Shown one piece after another: positions 10,101-22,251 of a DNA stretch of 64,000 bases (the first letter of the stretch is position 1; every line of letters begins with the position of its first letter). The notes under the pieces were generated by a model, which worked only from the letters and a program-made list of their open reading frames with translations, did not search any database and was not told the DNA's origin. This DNA comes from Periconia sp. R9002 (Eukaryota; Ascomycota; Dothideomycetes; Pleosporales; Periconiaceae): the NCBI GenBank assembly GCA_023627715.1, contig JAMAHW010000007.1:1-64000 (forward strand). The letters run 5' to 3'. The position numbers and the translations under genes were made by a program.

Positions 10101-13100
10101 GAGGATTCAAGCGATGCAGAAGGCGATTCTCAGTACACCGAGATGTGTTCAAGATCAACGGAAGTTGCCCTTGTCTGCATCACCACATTTGACATACATA
10201 CGATCGACCTAGAGCAAGTATTCCGAAAAGAATATGATGCTGAGGCCTACTTTCATTGTTGCATGATTATTGAGAAATACTATAGGAGCACAAGTTCAGA
10301 CGACACTTTTCTCCATCATGTTCTTGTACAATGTTGGAAACGTGTGTCATTTCGTACCTTCATTTCGCTGAGTGGCAATGGGTATTCTCATCTTCAATTT
10401 GACGGTCTTAATAATGCGGTTAGATACATCCTACCCGACTTCCAGCAAGAAGAATGGGAAATGCTCGACAAGCCGCACCACAATTGGCTAAAAGCTCGGG
10501 TCGAATCAGAAGGCGGCCAAAGACAATTATTTCAAGCAGTGCATTACAACATACTTACCGGCGAGGTATGTGTAAACAATTCTCCCGTCACACGTCTACC
10601 CAAATGGTACACGGACCACGAAGTATACGCTTCGTTGTTCCAAAAGATGCCTATCCAACCCGTCGAATCCTTTGAACCAGGCATGGAGTTTCAATTCGAA
10701 CACCCGGAAAACCATGTGACGATTCATATGAGAAGGAAAAAGAAAGAAAAAGATCTGCTTGTAATTGTGGAAAATGATGGCAAGCAGTTCGATCTTGTGC
10801 CTGCCGAAGTGTTCGACAATGTCATGCCTACTGCTTTCGTGGACCAGTATCACTGGTATGATCCTGAAACTGGTGAGATCGAGTTCACACCTAAACACAA
10901 GAAATGGCCATCTAATGAAAATTCCTGGTCATTACGGAAAGTTGGATCATCCAGCTGGAAACTCGGCAAAGCACATACCTGGCTTGTAAATCCCAAAAGC
11001 AAGACCGGATCCACCATTTCCAAGATCATGAAAAGGCTAGAGAAAGGCTCTCACGTTCACATCATCTTCAATCAGATATCCTCGTGCATTTCCGTGGAAC
11101 TTCCTCGAGTGCATTTGAACTTTAATTTCAAGCCTGGTCAATCAATTATTCACTGCAAACAGTACCGTAACATGGTGGTTGACTATGACCAACAAATCGG
11201 AACATTGATTGGTTTGAAGAACAAACTCGTGCTAGTGCATTGCTCCAATCCAAAAAACCGCATTCTGCTCGTCCCAGAGGGAGCAGCTACTCTGAAGAGA
11301 AAGAAGGGCTCACTGAGAGTTCGAATCAACCTGGACACTACCTCTGGCATTCATAAATATGAGATTGATTCCACCCTTGGCCGTTTGGTAGACAATGGTT
11401 CGCTTCAGGCGATACTGTACAAATGTTATCTGCATGCTACTACTTCCCACTGTTTGCCAGATCCTCTTACGGCACATACGGGAACTGAGACAGCGCTGTC
11501 TATCTTGAAATCAGCACAGGTGTGCTCTTTTCGTAGTCTGACAGAGCAGAATATTGAACTTCTTCAATCAATAGCCAGTTTGACACCGGTTCGACAGTTC
11601 TATCCGCCTGGTCAAAGAGTGATACAGCAAGTGCGTTGGAGACAAACATTGCCGTATATGTCACAACACGGCGATTTCTATCTGGCGGTACGAAACATTC
11701 TTAAGGAGGTGCGGAGACATAGTCTCTTCTATAAAGACTGCTGCATCAAGCCAGAGGATTTGGTTGTTCAACATGACTTCATGAACGGCCATCTACTCCA
11801 ACGAGATTTGTTTCGTACATCAAGTTTTCGCGTTGATGGATTCGGTGCTGAGCATCATACCAATGACAAGGACGAAGTATACCAAGGAAGACAGGGACTC
11901 GGTCCAGAGCGAGCACAGCGTTCTGCTATTGCATCGAGGCTTATCATACGTGATTCCACCGCCCTCCATACGAGTATCAATGCGGAATTATTCCAAAATG
12001 CTATTCTGCAAGGCCATTCTTATGGAAAATTTCGATGGACAGGAAAACCGCTTCCATCACATGAGATGAAGTTTTCCGCGAAATTACTCGAAGGGCCAAC
12101 TTCAATATTTCCTCATCGATGGCTCGATATATTTGTCGCTCTCACATTGCACAGGAATGAATATAACCGTTTCGATGTTATGGTCTGGCTGGCTACCCTC
12201 GCATTCGCCAGCTCTGCAGATATAGACGTGATCCAGGCATTGGCGTTTTTCTATCGAAACCCAATAAAAATGGGTAGAATAACAATTTCTCCCCCTACTC
12301 TATTCCGCCTGTCGAATGGAAAGCCTTCACGAGCTTTGATTTTAAAGAAAGTGAACAAAGGATGCAAACCGCTTGAGGAATGCCCTGAACGTAACTGGAA
12401 GCCAGATCCTGGGGAGGCAAGCAGCAATTTCACCAAAAGAAAGAAGGGGTCTTTCACCAGGAAGCAAAAAAAGGCCATCAATAGTTTCACAACAGATCTC
12501 GTTGAACAACAGAAGAAAACACTCAGCCCAACGGTACCAACTACTCCGGATGCCAATGAATATCTCAAGACCAAAGAAATTATGGATCGCATATGTAAGC
12601 TCTTCAGGTCTTGGAACGAAAACGATCTTTTCAACGAGCATGTTAACGGCGTGACCGCCGTTTTAAGATATCAAGATGTAGCCGAAGTTCACCCAATACG
12701 TATATTCTCTACGATCCCTGCAAATTCTTCCAAATCGCCGGGTTCATCTCGTGGGTATAACATCATGGACATATTCCGCCTTCAAGATCGTTCTGTCCCG
12801 CAAGTGCCTTTGACCCCCAAATGCCCTGACGGTTCATTCTATCGAACCACCATCAAGAAAGACAGAACGGCCGGACATCGCTTAAACATGTTGTGCGAGT
12901 CTCTTGATAAGCAGGCCGAAACCGAATGGAAACAATCATATGTGCGGGACTTACGACTCAGTCTTTTATCGTTGAAAAAGCACCAGGGAAATCACACAGT
13001 GTTTAAAACGAATCTGGCTGAGGACGCTGATGGAGATATCGCTATGGAAGATGATACGCCCCGTGATACTACAAGGGAGGACTTTACTGAGGATGTCACA

Positions 13101-16100
13101 GGGCAACAGTCTTTGGAGGATATTGTACTCAATTATGCCTCCACAGTTCAACAGCATTTCAATCATTTCAACGAATTATTGGAATACCATGTCCGATCCG
13201 ACGACCGGTTTGCAGACCTCGCCTCACAGCTACCGCGAATTTCCCCACTGTTATGGTTGACCCAGCTCAGAAGGTGCAATTTCGAATTACTTGAAAATGA
13301 TTGGAAAACAGTTATTGTTCGGTTTGGTCTTGCTGTCACAGAACTAGGTCGTGCAAATAGACTGGTAAACATGATCAGTACTGGCCAATCTGGTGAAGGC
13401 CTTGCCGAAGAACTTAACAATATCGGCCACACTAATTGGGATCCATATGAATTCCCCGAGACTCTACTATTCGAAGCGGAGAATGGCATCATTGTCCGTG
13501 AAGCCCAAGAGAACGTTGCAAGCAAGATGCGCCACCCCCCGGACGGAAAAAATACTGTTATGCAACTTGCCATGGGTGAGGGTAAGACCTCTGTCATTCT
13601 ACCTATAGTCGCATCTAGCCTCGCGAATGGCAACCGGATTGTGCGTTGTGTTGTCGGTAAAGCGCAGTATCGGGAAATGGAGCAAATGCTCAGAACAAAG
13701 TTGGGAGGTCTCTTGAATCGCCAGATTTTTCCAATGCCCTTCTCACGCGCCATGAAACCCACTAAAGTTGAAGCCAAAACTATTTATGAGATTGTCAAGG
13801 AATGCAGCAAAACCGGTGGCATCATGCTTATGCAGCCGGAGCACATTCTTTCATTCCAACTGATGGGAATTGAATGCATCCACTCTGGGCAGACAGGCGT
13901 AGGCAAAATTCTACTCGATACCCAAATTCAGCTGTTTGAGGCCTTGTCACGAGACATTGTGGATGAATGCGATGATGCATTCAGTGTGAAGACCGATATT
14001 GTTTTTACAAAGGGGCTGCCAGCAATAATTGAAATGGGTTCAGAGAGATGGCAATTAACCCAAAATGTTATGTCATTATTGATCGATTGCATTCGTGAGG
14101 TCAAGCGCACACTGCCCTCATCAATAGAGGTCGATTATCGTGGAGGGCAGGGATTTCCACGTGCTCGAATCCAGCGCGATGACGCCGCGGAAAGGTTACA
14201 GGATTTAGTAGGCCAAAAGATATGTGAAAAAGGGCTTCCTGGCTTGGCTATTCACCAACAACCACATCCCATTCGACAAGCTATACAGAAATATATATGC
14301 AACCTGGAATTGACCTCCCAAGATATCAACCTCGTTGAAAGCAGCGGATTCTGGTCCTATACAACAACCAATGCGTTGTACATTCTACGGGGGCTTCTTG
14401 CTGAAGGTGGCTTGATATTTTCTCTTCGCTCAAAGAAATGGAGGGTGAACTATGGGACTGATCCCACTCGTACACCAAAAATAAAGCTTGTAGTTCCCTA
14501 CCGTTCGAAAGACACCCCATCGGCTCGGTCAGAGTTCAACCAGCCGGAACTGGTCATTCTATTAACATGTCTTCATTACTACCACCAGGGCCTAAACGAC
14601 GAAAACCTGTCCAATGTTTTCACCCATCTTTCAAAGTCGGATGATGCCGAGATTGAGTACGGAAGGTGGAGAAAAAGAGTGACGGACGTGCTTCCGGAAG
14701 AGTATCGTTCTTTATCTGGGATTAATTTGAAAGATAATGCTAAATGCACCAAAACTATCTTTCCTATATATCGATACGAGAAGTTGGTGATAGACTACTT
14801 TCTCGGAAATCTCGTTTTCCCCAAGGAAATGAGACAGTATCCGAGGAAGCTAGCAGCATCAAGCTGGGACCTTGGTGCTCACAAGCACTACCCAACAACT
14901 GGATTCAGCGGGACAGCAGATTCTAAACACGTCCTTCCGTTGAACATGGACCATATTGACCTCGAAGATCACAGACATACAAACGCACTGGTGTTGATGC
15001 GTATCCTTCACAGCGACAATACTGTCAAAATAATACCACGTCGGGATCCTGAGAGGCACACCTCAGATGCGGAGCATCTACTTCACTTTGTGAACAACCT
15101 AGAAGAAGATACTAGCGTTGTCATTGACGTAGGCGCCCAGATATTGGAATTCGATAATCACGAAGTTGCAGAAGCTTGGATGCTTATCAACCCGACAGCA
15201 AAAGGAGTCGTCTATTTTAGTGATGGTGATGAGCTCGTGGTTCGAGATCGCCAAGGACGAATTGAGCTTCTCCACACATCCCCATTCGCAAAGCAACTTG
15301 AAGATTGTCTTGTGTACCTAGACGAATCGCATACGAGGGGTACGGACCTAAAACTCCCTCTCTCATATCGGGCAGCGGTTTTCGTAGGGCCAGACCTTAC
15401 GAAAGACAGGCTAGCACAAGCCTGTATGAGGCTGAGGAAGCTTGGGCAAGGACAAACAATGGTGCTCTGCATCACTCAGGAGATCTTGATTCGAATAATC
15501 GATAAAAACCCCGGGGTTCATGCTGATGACATCCAGGTCTCTGATGTTCTGCAATTGACAATCAACGAAACCTGGGCGGAAACGCGTCGGAGTATGCCCA
15601 TGTGGGCCACGCAAGGCCATCGCTTCGTACGGCAAACTAGATTGTGGGCAAACGCTGGTACGAAGCTCAGCAGAGAGGAAGCAGAGCAATTCCTAGAAAA
15701 CGATACGATCACGATTAAGGATCGGTACAGCCCACGTGTAGGAGACAATTCAATCAGCTCATACGACGATTTTTCCAATCCAATTTTGGCAACGATTTAT
15801 CAGCGCTGTCAAGACCTTGAAGCCACAAGCATAGGTACCGTATGTTTTGACGAGGAGCGGGAGAGGGAACTGAACCCTGAAGTTGAGGTTCAAGAGGAAC
15901 GTCACGTCGAACGCGAGAAGATGGAAGCTGTTACTCACAAGCTATCTGACGAGATTGTTCAATTCGTGAACACCTCAAAATTTCCAAACGATCCTAAGGA
16001 TCTAATTCCGGCTTTCCAGGCACTCCAGTGTACAAGTGTCGCTCAGTATTACGACCTTCATAAGCTTCCGGCAAGCCTTCTCGTGACGGGCGACTTCATG

Positions 16101-16703
16101 CGTACTGTCAAAACACCAGCTGGAAAAAACGAGTCAAGCTCAGGTTGTGACTCGTACCTTAAGACTGTTCAGTGGTTGCTCTCTGTCAAAGAAGACGCAA
16201 AAGAATACCGCACATTAGTCATCATAAGTGCCTACGAAGCGGACGAGTTGCTCCCGAGAGTCCGTAAGTCAAAGAGCGCAACAATTCACGTCTACGCACC
16301 TCGAACCACCCGGGCACATAGTCCGCTTGATTCGCTTGATCGTTACTGCGTTGGTGCCGGGAAGTTTTTGAAAAATGAGATTGATTTGAGCGATATGCAC
16401 CAACTGAACCTCTTTGCCGGGCAGTTATACCCAAGCTCGTATCAGGACTATTCAACGTTGTGCAGACACCTCAATCTGAATTCGCGACCAAAATATCATC
16501 GAGCCGCAGAAGACGGATTTCTGCAAGGACAGAGGAATGACAAGTGGAACTTGGAATCGAGTCCTGTGGAGTTCTTACTCCAGTTGATGAAAATGAGGCG
16601 ACAGGGCGAAGAAATGAGGAATACGCACATTGGGAAAATGCTGCGAGGTATTGTGCTTACCCGTGCCGATTTTCAGTTTGAAGACAGAATGAAACGGGCT
16701 TAG
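7176..16703 (+). CDS. Giant DUF6606-DUF3638-DUF3645 protein, one in-frame TAG at codon 339
   Basis: One continuous frame of 3,175 codons, interrupted only by TAG at 8190-8192. The codons before it (338) and after it (2,836) are otherwise open and in the same frame. The start at 7176 precedes the DUF6606 motif YLIHHMVLPAKLPQED. Later parts carry DUF3638 (MGEGKTSVILP, residues about 2133-2143, a Walker-A-like loop) and DUF3645 (PYRSKDTPSARSEFNQPEL, about 2442). A Walker-B-like DESHTRGTD (2716) and QACMRLRKLGQG (about 2748) suggest a SecA/SF2-like ATPase fold. Fungal members are commonly annotated as ubiquitin hydrolase-like, which I cannot support from motifs. The TAG may be a nonsense allele, a sequencing error or an edited codon; an 84-nt intron (8156-8239) is possible but its donor is poor. 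If the stop is real, only DUF6606 would be made from this ATG. Confidence 0.8.
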
Positions 16704-17920
16704 TATGCGAGGTGGAAAGTTAGTGTCACGACGGAAGAAAATGGGAATTGAAATTGTTCACTGAGCATGGAAGGAAATACATATGGGAATGAGAGGGGGT
16801 TTGGTACATGAGAGAATTAGGGGTTAAGAGTACTCGCTGGATTGTTGCGGGTAAACTTTGATAGTTGAATGAATCTCTGAACTGATACATTTGTTCCACT
16901 TGTTCAAATCCATGACTACCTAGTCGCAAACATCCATATATCCTTCTAAGCATGCCATCAACAAGGAGCAATCCAGAAAGAGCTGACAACAAAGACATGA
17001 TTGGTAATCACCGCCGGCGATATATGCCGCGCGTGATATTTCCCTTTGCGATCGGTGTTCAGATGAGACGCAACCAGTAACAAACCGCCAACGACAAAGT
17101 TTGGCGTCTCTACATCGGGCGGCATAGGATCGGATTTGACAAGCCAAGACGCTAATGCAGGCCTGAGGGAGCGTGCTCCAATAAGCAGGGATCTATGCAC
17201 GGTCCACACCTTCCAAACAACAACTCACGATTTCTGACCATGGATGCCTACAAGCCCTGCACACCTCCCAGTTGCCGTTTGCCCCGACACACACTCTCTT
17301 TGTTCCTCATATTATCCATCTTCCAAATGTCCATATCGAAACAGCGTTCCTAGATCCCCCCCGCTCGACTCCTCGCGGGTCTATAAACAAGCCGACTTCA
17401 ATCCCCAGCCTCCGCGGCGGCTTTTTGTTTTCCTTCACTCTAGATCACTCACTCACCGCTTTTGGACCGGGCGCGGTGAATCAACGCAGACACCTATCCT
17501 ATGGAGGAGAGCGTTGCCTGGGGATTTTCGTTTGCTTTTGTTTCTAGGCAGTCACGGGATTCGCTGTTTCCCCGTGGCGGGAGAGAAGAGAGGCACCACC
17601 CATGAGCTTGCGGCACATTTTGTACAACCCTCATACCCTTCAATCTAATCAGCCACCTGTTTTGCATAGTAACTTGCATCACTCATATTGTGGACTTGTA
17701 CGTTTGGTAGCAGCTGTAGGTTCTGGAATATTCTTATCCGAGATTCAGGTGCTGCAATTTGGCTTTTCTGAATTCCCGGTACCACCTCGCCTAAACCGAC
17801 TATCAGTGGTGGGGTCGAGAGCTGTCCGTTGCGACATCGTCTTTTTGGGCTTCATTGAAATTTTTGGGAACATCTGTTAGTGCGATAAAGGGAGAGGTTG
17901 CAGCGTGGATATCACGCGCT
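16704..17920. other. Intergenic region, no gene seen
   Basis: About 1.2 kb between the giant gene and the zincin-like gene. It has a TATAAA box at 17392-17397, some 525 bases before the next ATG. Short ORFs here (for example near 17244-17648) have no recognisable similarity. The segment 17740-17905 could include a leader intron, since it holds GT...AG pairs, but I cannot define it. Confidence 0.35.
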
Positions 17921-19861
17921 ATGGAGCCTTCTCGGTACCGCAAAGCATATGCGGCATTAATGCATGCTAGTGAGCTACTCGAAAGACATCTGAACCAAAA
18001 TGACTCCGACGGCGATGGCACGGAAGCAGAGAAAGGATCTGGCGAAAATGGCACTGCCTTCCAAGATGATCCCGATAGTATGGAATGGACACCTACCGGT
18101 ACCACTACACCTCCGAACGGGTGTGGGCCCCCACCCACTGCATCAAAACGCATGCGTCGTCTGTTGCCCGAGGGCGGAAAGGGGGAGTATCAAATGGAAG
18201 AGCGAGATGAAAATAGCGTACTCCTGCACAAACTCCAGGAAGGCGTATTTATGGACCAGTGCGTCGATCAGCTCGTCCGCGAACTACCCGATGTGCTCAC
18301 CTACGAAAACTCGGCCACCTTCACACCGTCAACCATTGAAGTACCGAAGGATTTTGGCCTACAACTGAGCATTTCCATAAACCACCATCTCGCCCAGATC
18401 GCGGATCGGAAAGTAGTGGAAAGATATCGAAGGCTGCTTGGGCACCGGAAGGATCCTGCGAAGCGGAAATCTATCAAGCTTGGATTTGACCCCATCGAAC
18501 TCATCAAGCGACAGGCTGTTTCGTTTCCGGAAGATGCACCCATTCGAGTGTCAACTCTGGATAATGAGATCCACCCCATTTTCCGCGCGGACAACTTCCA
18601 CGGGTGCTCCGACGACATCTACAGGGTGCTTGAGCCCGCCCTACGCCTCAGCACTCAGTTGTTGCTCTCCCGGGCCACAGCGGTCTTCTGGCATACTCTA
18701 GTTTTTGGAGACCGGAAACCATGTGAATCCACTTCGGAAGTATATGGCCAGCCCTGTTACCGCATCCGCGAAGACGTAGCCTGGACGGAAGACCATGCCA
18801 CTGCTTTTCGTAACTTCATAGATCGACAGGTCGACACTGTACATTTCAATTTCCACCGGCATCCGCTCCCCGACCCAGCATATGCATCCATGGGTCTCGT
18901 TCACGACTTCAAAACTGGCCTCTTACGGAAAATGGACCAAAAGTGCCATACAAGCCGCATCTGCCTGCACTCCGACTTCTACACGACGGCCAAAAAGCTC
19001 AGCCTCCTCCAATACCCGGATCCAGCCATGGTCCTCCGCTTCAACCTTTTTCTCGCTGTCTGCCTGGCCCACGAGATGGCGCACTTCATTGAGGTTTCGG
19101 GCCCGCATCATGAGCACCCGCTGGGTGAACCCGAAGTATTCTTCAACGACAACACGTGGACCGAATCCGGCATTGCCTTCGAGCTCAAAATCTTCGGCGG
19201 CCGCCTGCACCCCATCTCCTCACGCGTCGACTGCGGCCTCGGGCTCGCTGTCCTCAGCTACCCGCTCCGCGAGTTCTACGACAAAGAAGACAACGTCCTC
19301 TACACGCTGCCCATGGACTACATCACCAACATACAGCAAAAAGAAACGTGGGCGCAAGACTTCGCAACCGCGCCCACGGACGTCTTTCACGTACCGCGCA
19401 CGGGCTGTCGCTCCATCGAAATCAACGGCACGAACCTCATGGTCTGGGAAGACGAAAAGGACGCCGACATCTCAGACCACATCGACGGCCGCGACACGAC
19501 GTTCCACCGCATGGACGACGGCCAGATTGTCAAGAACCCAAACTCGAACAATCGCAAACCGCAGCGCCAGTCGGAGTTTCGCCGGTGGAGTCCGTACGGG
19601 CACAAGAGGAATAAGACGGCGGATGCGGAACCAGGTGCCGCCGAGGCGGGCGCTGTTGATGGTCCCGGTGCTGACGCTGCCAGCGCGCATGGTCCGAGCG
19701 GCGCTATTTCCGATGACGAGGGTAAGGGCGAGGGCGACGAGAAAGAGCGTCGACCGGATGGGTCGGATGGGGAATCTAGAGAAGAGGATGGGCCGGGGGT
19801 GGAGGTGGAGAGCGTGAGGGAGGATGATGATATGACGGAGGAACAGATCTCGGATGGTTGA
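17921..19861 (+). CDS. Putative zincin-type metallopeptidase, fungal family of unknown function
   Basis: Single-exon ORF of 646 residues; 17921 is the first in-frame ATG (the frame is open upstream to 17855). The centre contains LAHEMAHFIE, an HExxH zinc-binding motif (His384, Glu385, His388). A Glu at 415 in TESGIAFE lies 27 residues later and could be the third ligand, as in gluzincins. A conserved FGGRLHP follows. The N-terminus is acidic and Ser-rich, and the C-terminus (about 560-646) is low-complexity and acidic. There is no signal peptide, so the protein is probably intracellular. The substrate is unknown. The fold assignment rests on the HExxH plus downstream Glu pattern only. Confidence 0.75.
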   Translation: MEPSRYRKAYAALMHASELLERHLNQNDSDGDGTEAEKGSGENGTAFQDDPDSMEWTPTGTTTPPNGCGPPPTASKRMRRLLPEGGKGEYQMEERDENSVLLHKLQEGVFMDQCVDQLVRELPDVLTYENSATFTPSTIEVPKDFGLQLSISINHHLAQIADRKVVERYRRLLGHRKDPAKRKSIKLGFDPIELIKRQAVSFPEDAPIRVSTLDNEIHPIFRADNFHGCSDDIYRVLEPALRLSTQLLLSRATAVFWHTLVFGDRKPCESTSEVYGQPCYRIREDVAWTEDHATAFRNFIDRQVDTVHFNFHRHPLPDPAYASMGLVHDFKTGLLRKMDQKCHTSRICLHSDFYTTAKKLSLLQYPDPAMVLRFNLFLAVCLAHEMAHFIEVSGPHHEHPLGEPEVFFNDNTWTESGIAFELKIFGGRLHPISSRVDCGLGLAVLSYPLREFYDKEDNVLYTLPMDYITNIQQKETWAQDFATAPTDVFHVPRTGCRSIEINGTNLMVWEDEKDADISDHIDGRDTTFHRMDDGQIVKNPNSNNRKPQRQSEFRRWSPYGHKRNKTADAEPGAAEAGAVDGPGADAASAHGPSGAISDDEGKGEGDEKERRPDGSDGESREEDGPGVEVESVREDDDMTEEQISDG

Positions 19862-20473
19862 TCCTCTCTCCCTATCTCTCTGTGTTGCTGCTGCTGTTGT
19901 TGTTTTATCATGGCATATATGGGATATGTGTGCTGGGGTCTTTATTTGTTCATTGGCGTGTATGTGTGTGTTTGCATTTGCAATGGTGTTTTATGTTTTT
20001 CTGGTAGTTGTTACTGGTTAGGTTTATGGTTGTTTGTTTATTTGCCCAAGGATCTAGTTATTATTATGGGTGAGAATCAAGTGGATTGTGGTCTCTCGAA
20101 ATCCTTTGAGCATTCTTTTCTTTTCAGTGTTCTTTGCATAATGTTCCCGAATTGACTGCCCAAAGACTTACTCTGAGAAGAGAACAGGTTTGTGTGTTGA
20201 GCAATCATGGTTGGTGTTAGTCGTTCCAACTCTTCTCTCGTTCTCATGGAACCGGGAGAGGGGTAAAATCTTCCACTCCTTCGAGATGATAAAACCAAAT
20301 CCAAGGGCTCTGGGGTGGTGAGTTTGGGTAATCCACTACTCTCTGTGCATTCGTGAAGCAGTATCTTATTGATACAACATTCCACACAACTCAGTCACTA
20401 CTTTTCAACACCAACGATTTCCAGACACCAAAAAAGAAGCGAAAAAGAAGAGAAGATGGGGGGGTATCACAGA
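19862..20473. other. Intergenic region between converging genes
   Basis: 3' flanks of the zincin-like gene and of the minus-strand rhodopsin-like gene. It is T/G-rich on the plus strand with a short (TG)n tract near 19960. No coding sequence recognised. Confidence 0.4.
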
Positions 20474-22251
20474 TCAAATAACAGCAGTAACAAGACTACG
20501 TCTCTTCCTCGCCCGTCCCTTATCCACCACCGCCGAGTCAAATCCCTTCAGCGGGATCTCATCACCATCGCCATCCAGCCCCATCCCAACACCACTTTTC
20601 CCTCCCAAACTGCCATCGCTCTCTAGACTCCTCCCTACCATCCCATCTACATCTTCATCCCCGTTCTCCCCATCGACCTTCACCCCTTCTACGCCAAAAT
20701 CCTTGCCCCAAACGGTTTCGATGCGGCTCCCGGCCGGTTCACTTACCATGTCGATATCTGTCTTACAGAAAATTGCGTCGTTGGGGAAGAACATGTCGTC
20801 CGGTGTATCGACCTCGCCCGCACGACGCGCGGGACCGGGCCCTCTGCGGCGACTGCTCCGGCGCGACGTCGACTTTTGCACGATCCCCGTCCCAACCTCC
20901 GTGCGGTTCGACATGGCCTGGCGCGCTCGCGGGCTGAGACCGACTTTGCCAAGCTCCAGGTCCGGCTCGTTGATGCTGTCTGGCTTATCGTTTGGTTGCT
21001 GTTGCCACGAGGAGGTCGTAAAGGTGCTGGTGCCGCTAAAGCGGGAGAGGAGAGTCGAAGGGGAGAAGAGGTAGCTGCGGTAGTAGAGGGTTGGCGTGTT
21101 GGGCACGGTCGTGTTGGTGCTTTCGTGGCCCTGTTTTGGCTGCGAGTGTGATGTGGTGGATGTTGATGTCGAGGTTTGGTTGTCTGGGTGCGAGGTGCTG
21201 GAGAGGTGGAGGCTTGCAGTATTCTTTGACGTCTGTGAGCGTCTTCGGGCGAGATGGCGAAGGGTGGGCATGATGACGCAGATTAAGTAGGCTGAGGGCT
21301 CGACTACGGAGTAGATGGAGGGCTGTATGAGATAGTAGGTTGCGTCGTCGAAGATGGGGATTGTGTAGAAGGAGACCATGCGGAGAATAGCGGTTATGAT
21401 GCCTCTGGACATTGAACTGTTAGACGCTGTGGAGGGAGATGGGAGGTTTAAATGCATGTGTGTTGGTTGGAAGGGGTGTAACCGATGAATGCATTGCGAA
21501 CGGTGTGACAGTTGGAGAAAAGCAAAGAAAAACGTTGAAGTGCGACATACAGTGATCCTGTCAAGAACGTCAAAGCAAGCTTAATTTTCGTTGCTTTTGA
21601 GACGTGGAGTTTCAGAAGAATCGGAAACGGCATAACGAGCATGACCAAGTCCGTGATCAGATTTGGATAGCTCAGCCATCGATACGAGTTCATCATGTCT
21701 CCACATGTGCCATGTCCATGCCAGTAGGCGCTGAATGGCTTGCATATTAACGTCGACTGTAGCAAGCCGGAAAAGAGTGTGCAGACGAGGAGGCCAGCGC
21801 ATGCATAGATAGTCCAATCGTAGATTCGGCCTGTGAAGACATGAGAGTATAATGCCAACATTGCTAGCTTCGGCAAAATAGCTGAAGGTATGTAGAGGTA
21901 GTCGGCAGCCTTTCCAATCTTGCCGGATGCGATGTAGGTATCCTCATTCAGAGTGTCGATGTGTTTCCCTGCCTGGCCTATTATGACGGATACTGGTCGA
22001 TGTTATTCATGAATTCTGTAGTGTGACTAGCATTGCAAGCCAAACTTACATGCATTAACGATGGCGTTCCCAGCGTTGAAGACGTACGCAGCCACGACAA
22101 GCCAGAGCATAAGCTGGCTGATACCCGTACCATTGTGGTATTTTGCAAACAGAAAACAAGCGAAGAAGACGGTTGTGAGCGCGAGTAGAGCAAAAGACAC
22201 CCCAAGGAGGGATTGACTCCCATTGTCGGCGTCGCGGTAGGCGTCCGTCAT
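20474..22251 (-). CDS. Rhodopsin/PTH11-like seven-helix integral membrane protein
   Basis: Three exons on the minus strand: 22251-22050, 21992-21551 and 21416-20474, giving 528 residues. Donors are GTAAGT and GTATGT. The first 310 residues hold about seven hydrophobic segments: two in exon 1 (LLGVSFALLALTTVFFACF and LMLWLVVAAYVFNAGNAIV), several in exon 2 (including YACAGLLVCTLFSGLLQ and LITDLVMLVMPFPILLKLHV), and a last pair in exon 3 ending SVVEPSAYLICVIMPTLRHL. This is the pattern of the fungal Rhodopsin (SAT4/PTH11-like) family. The C-terminal 200 residues are a Ser/Thr-rich cytosolic tail. Pth11 in Magnaporthe is a surface sensor, but most family members have no known ligand, and no CFEM domain is present here. 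It is divergent from TMA20 with a 1.6-kb gap. Confidence 0.85.

Noticed and set aside
18882..19817. 311-residue plus-strand ORF inside the zincin-like gene
   Set aside because: Extremely Ser/Arg/Thr-biased shadow frame over a region where the main frame carries HEMAH and conserved motifs.
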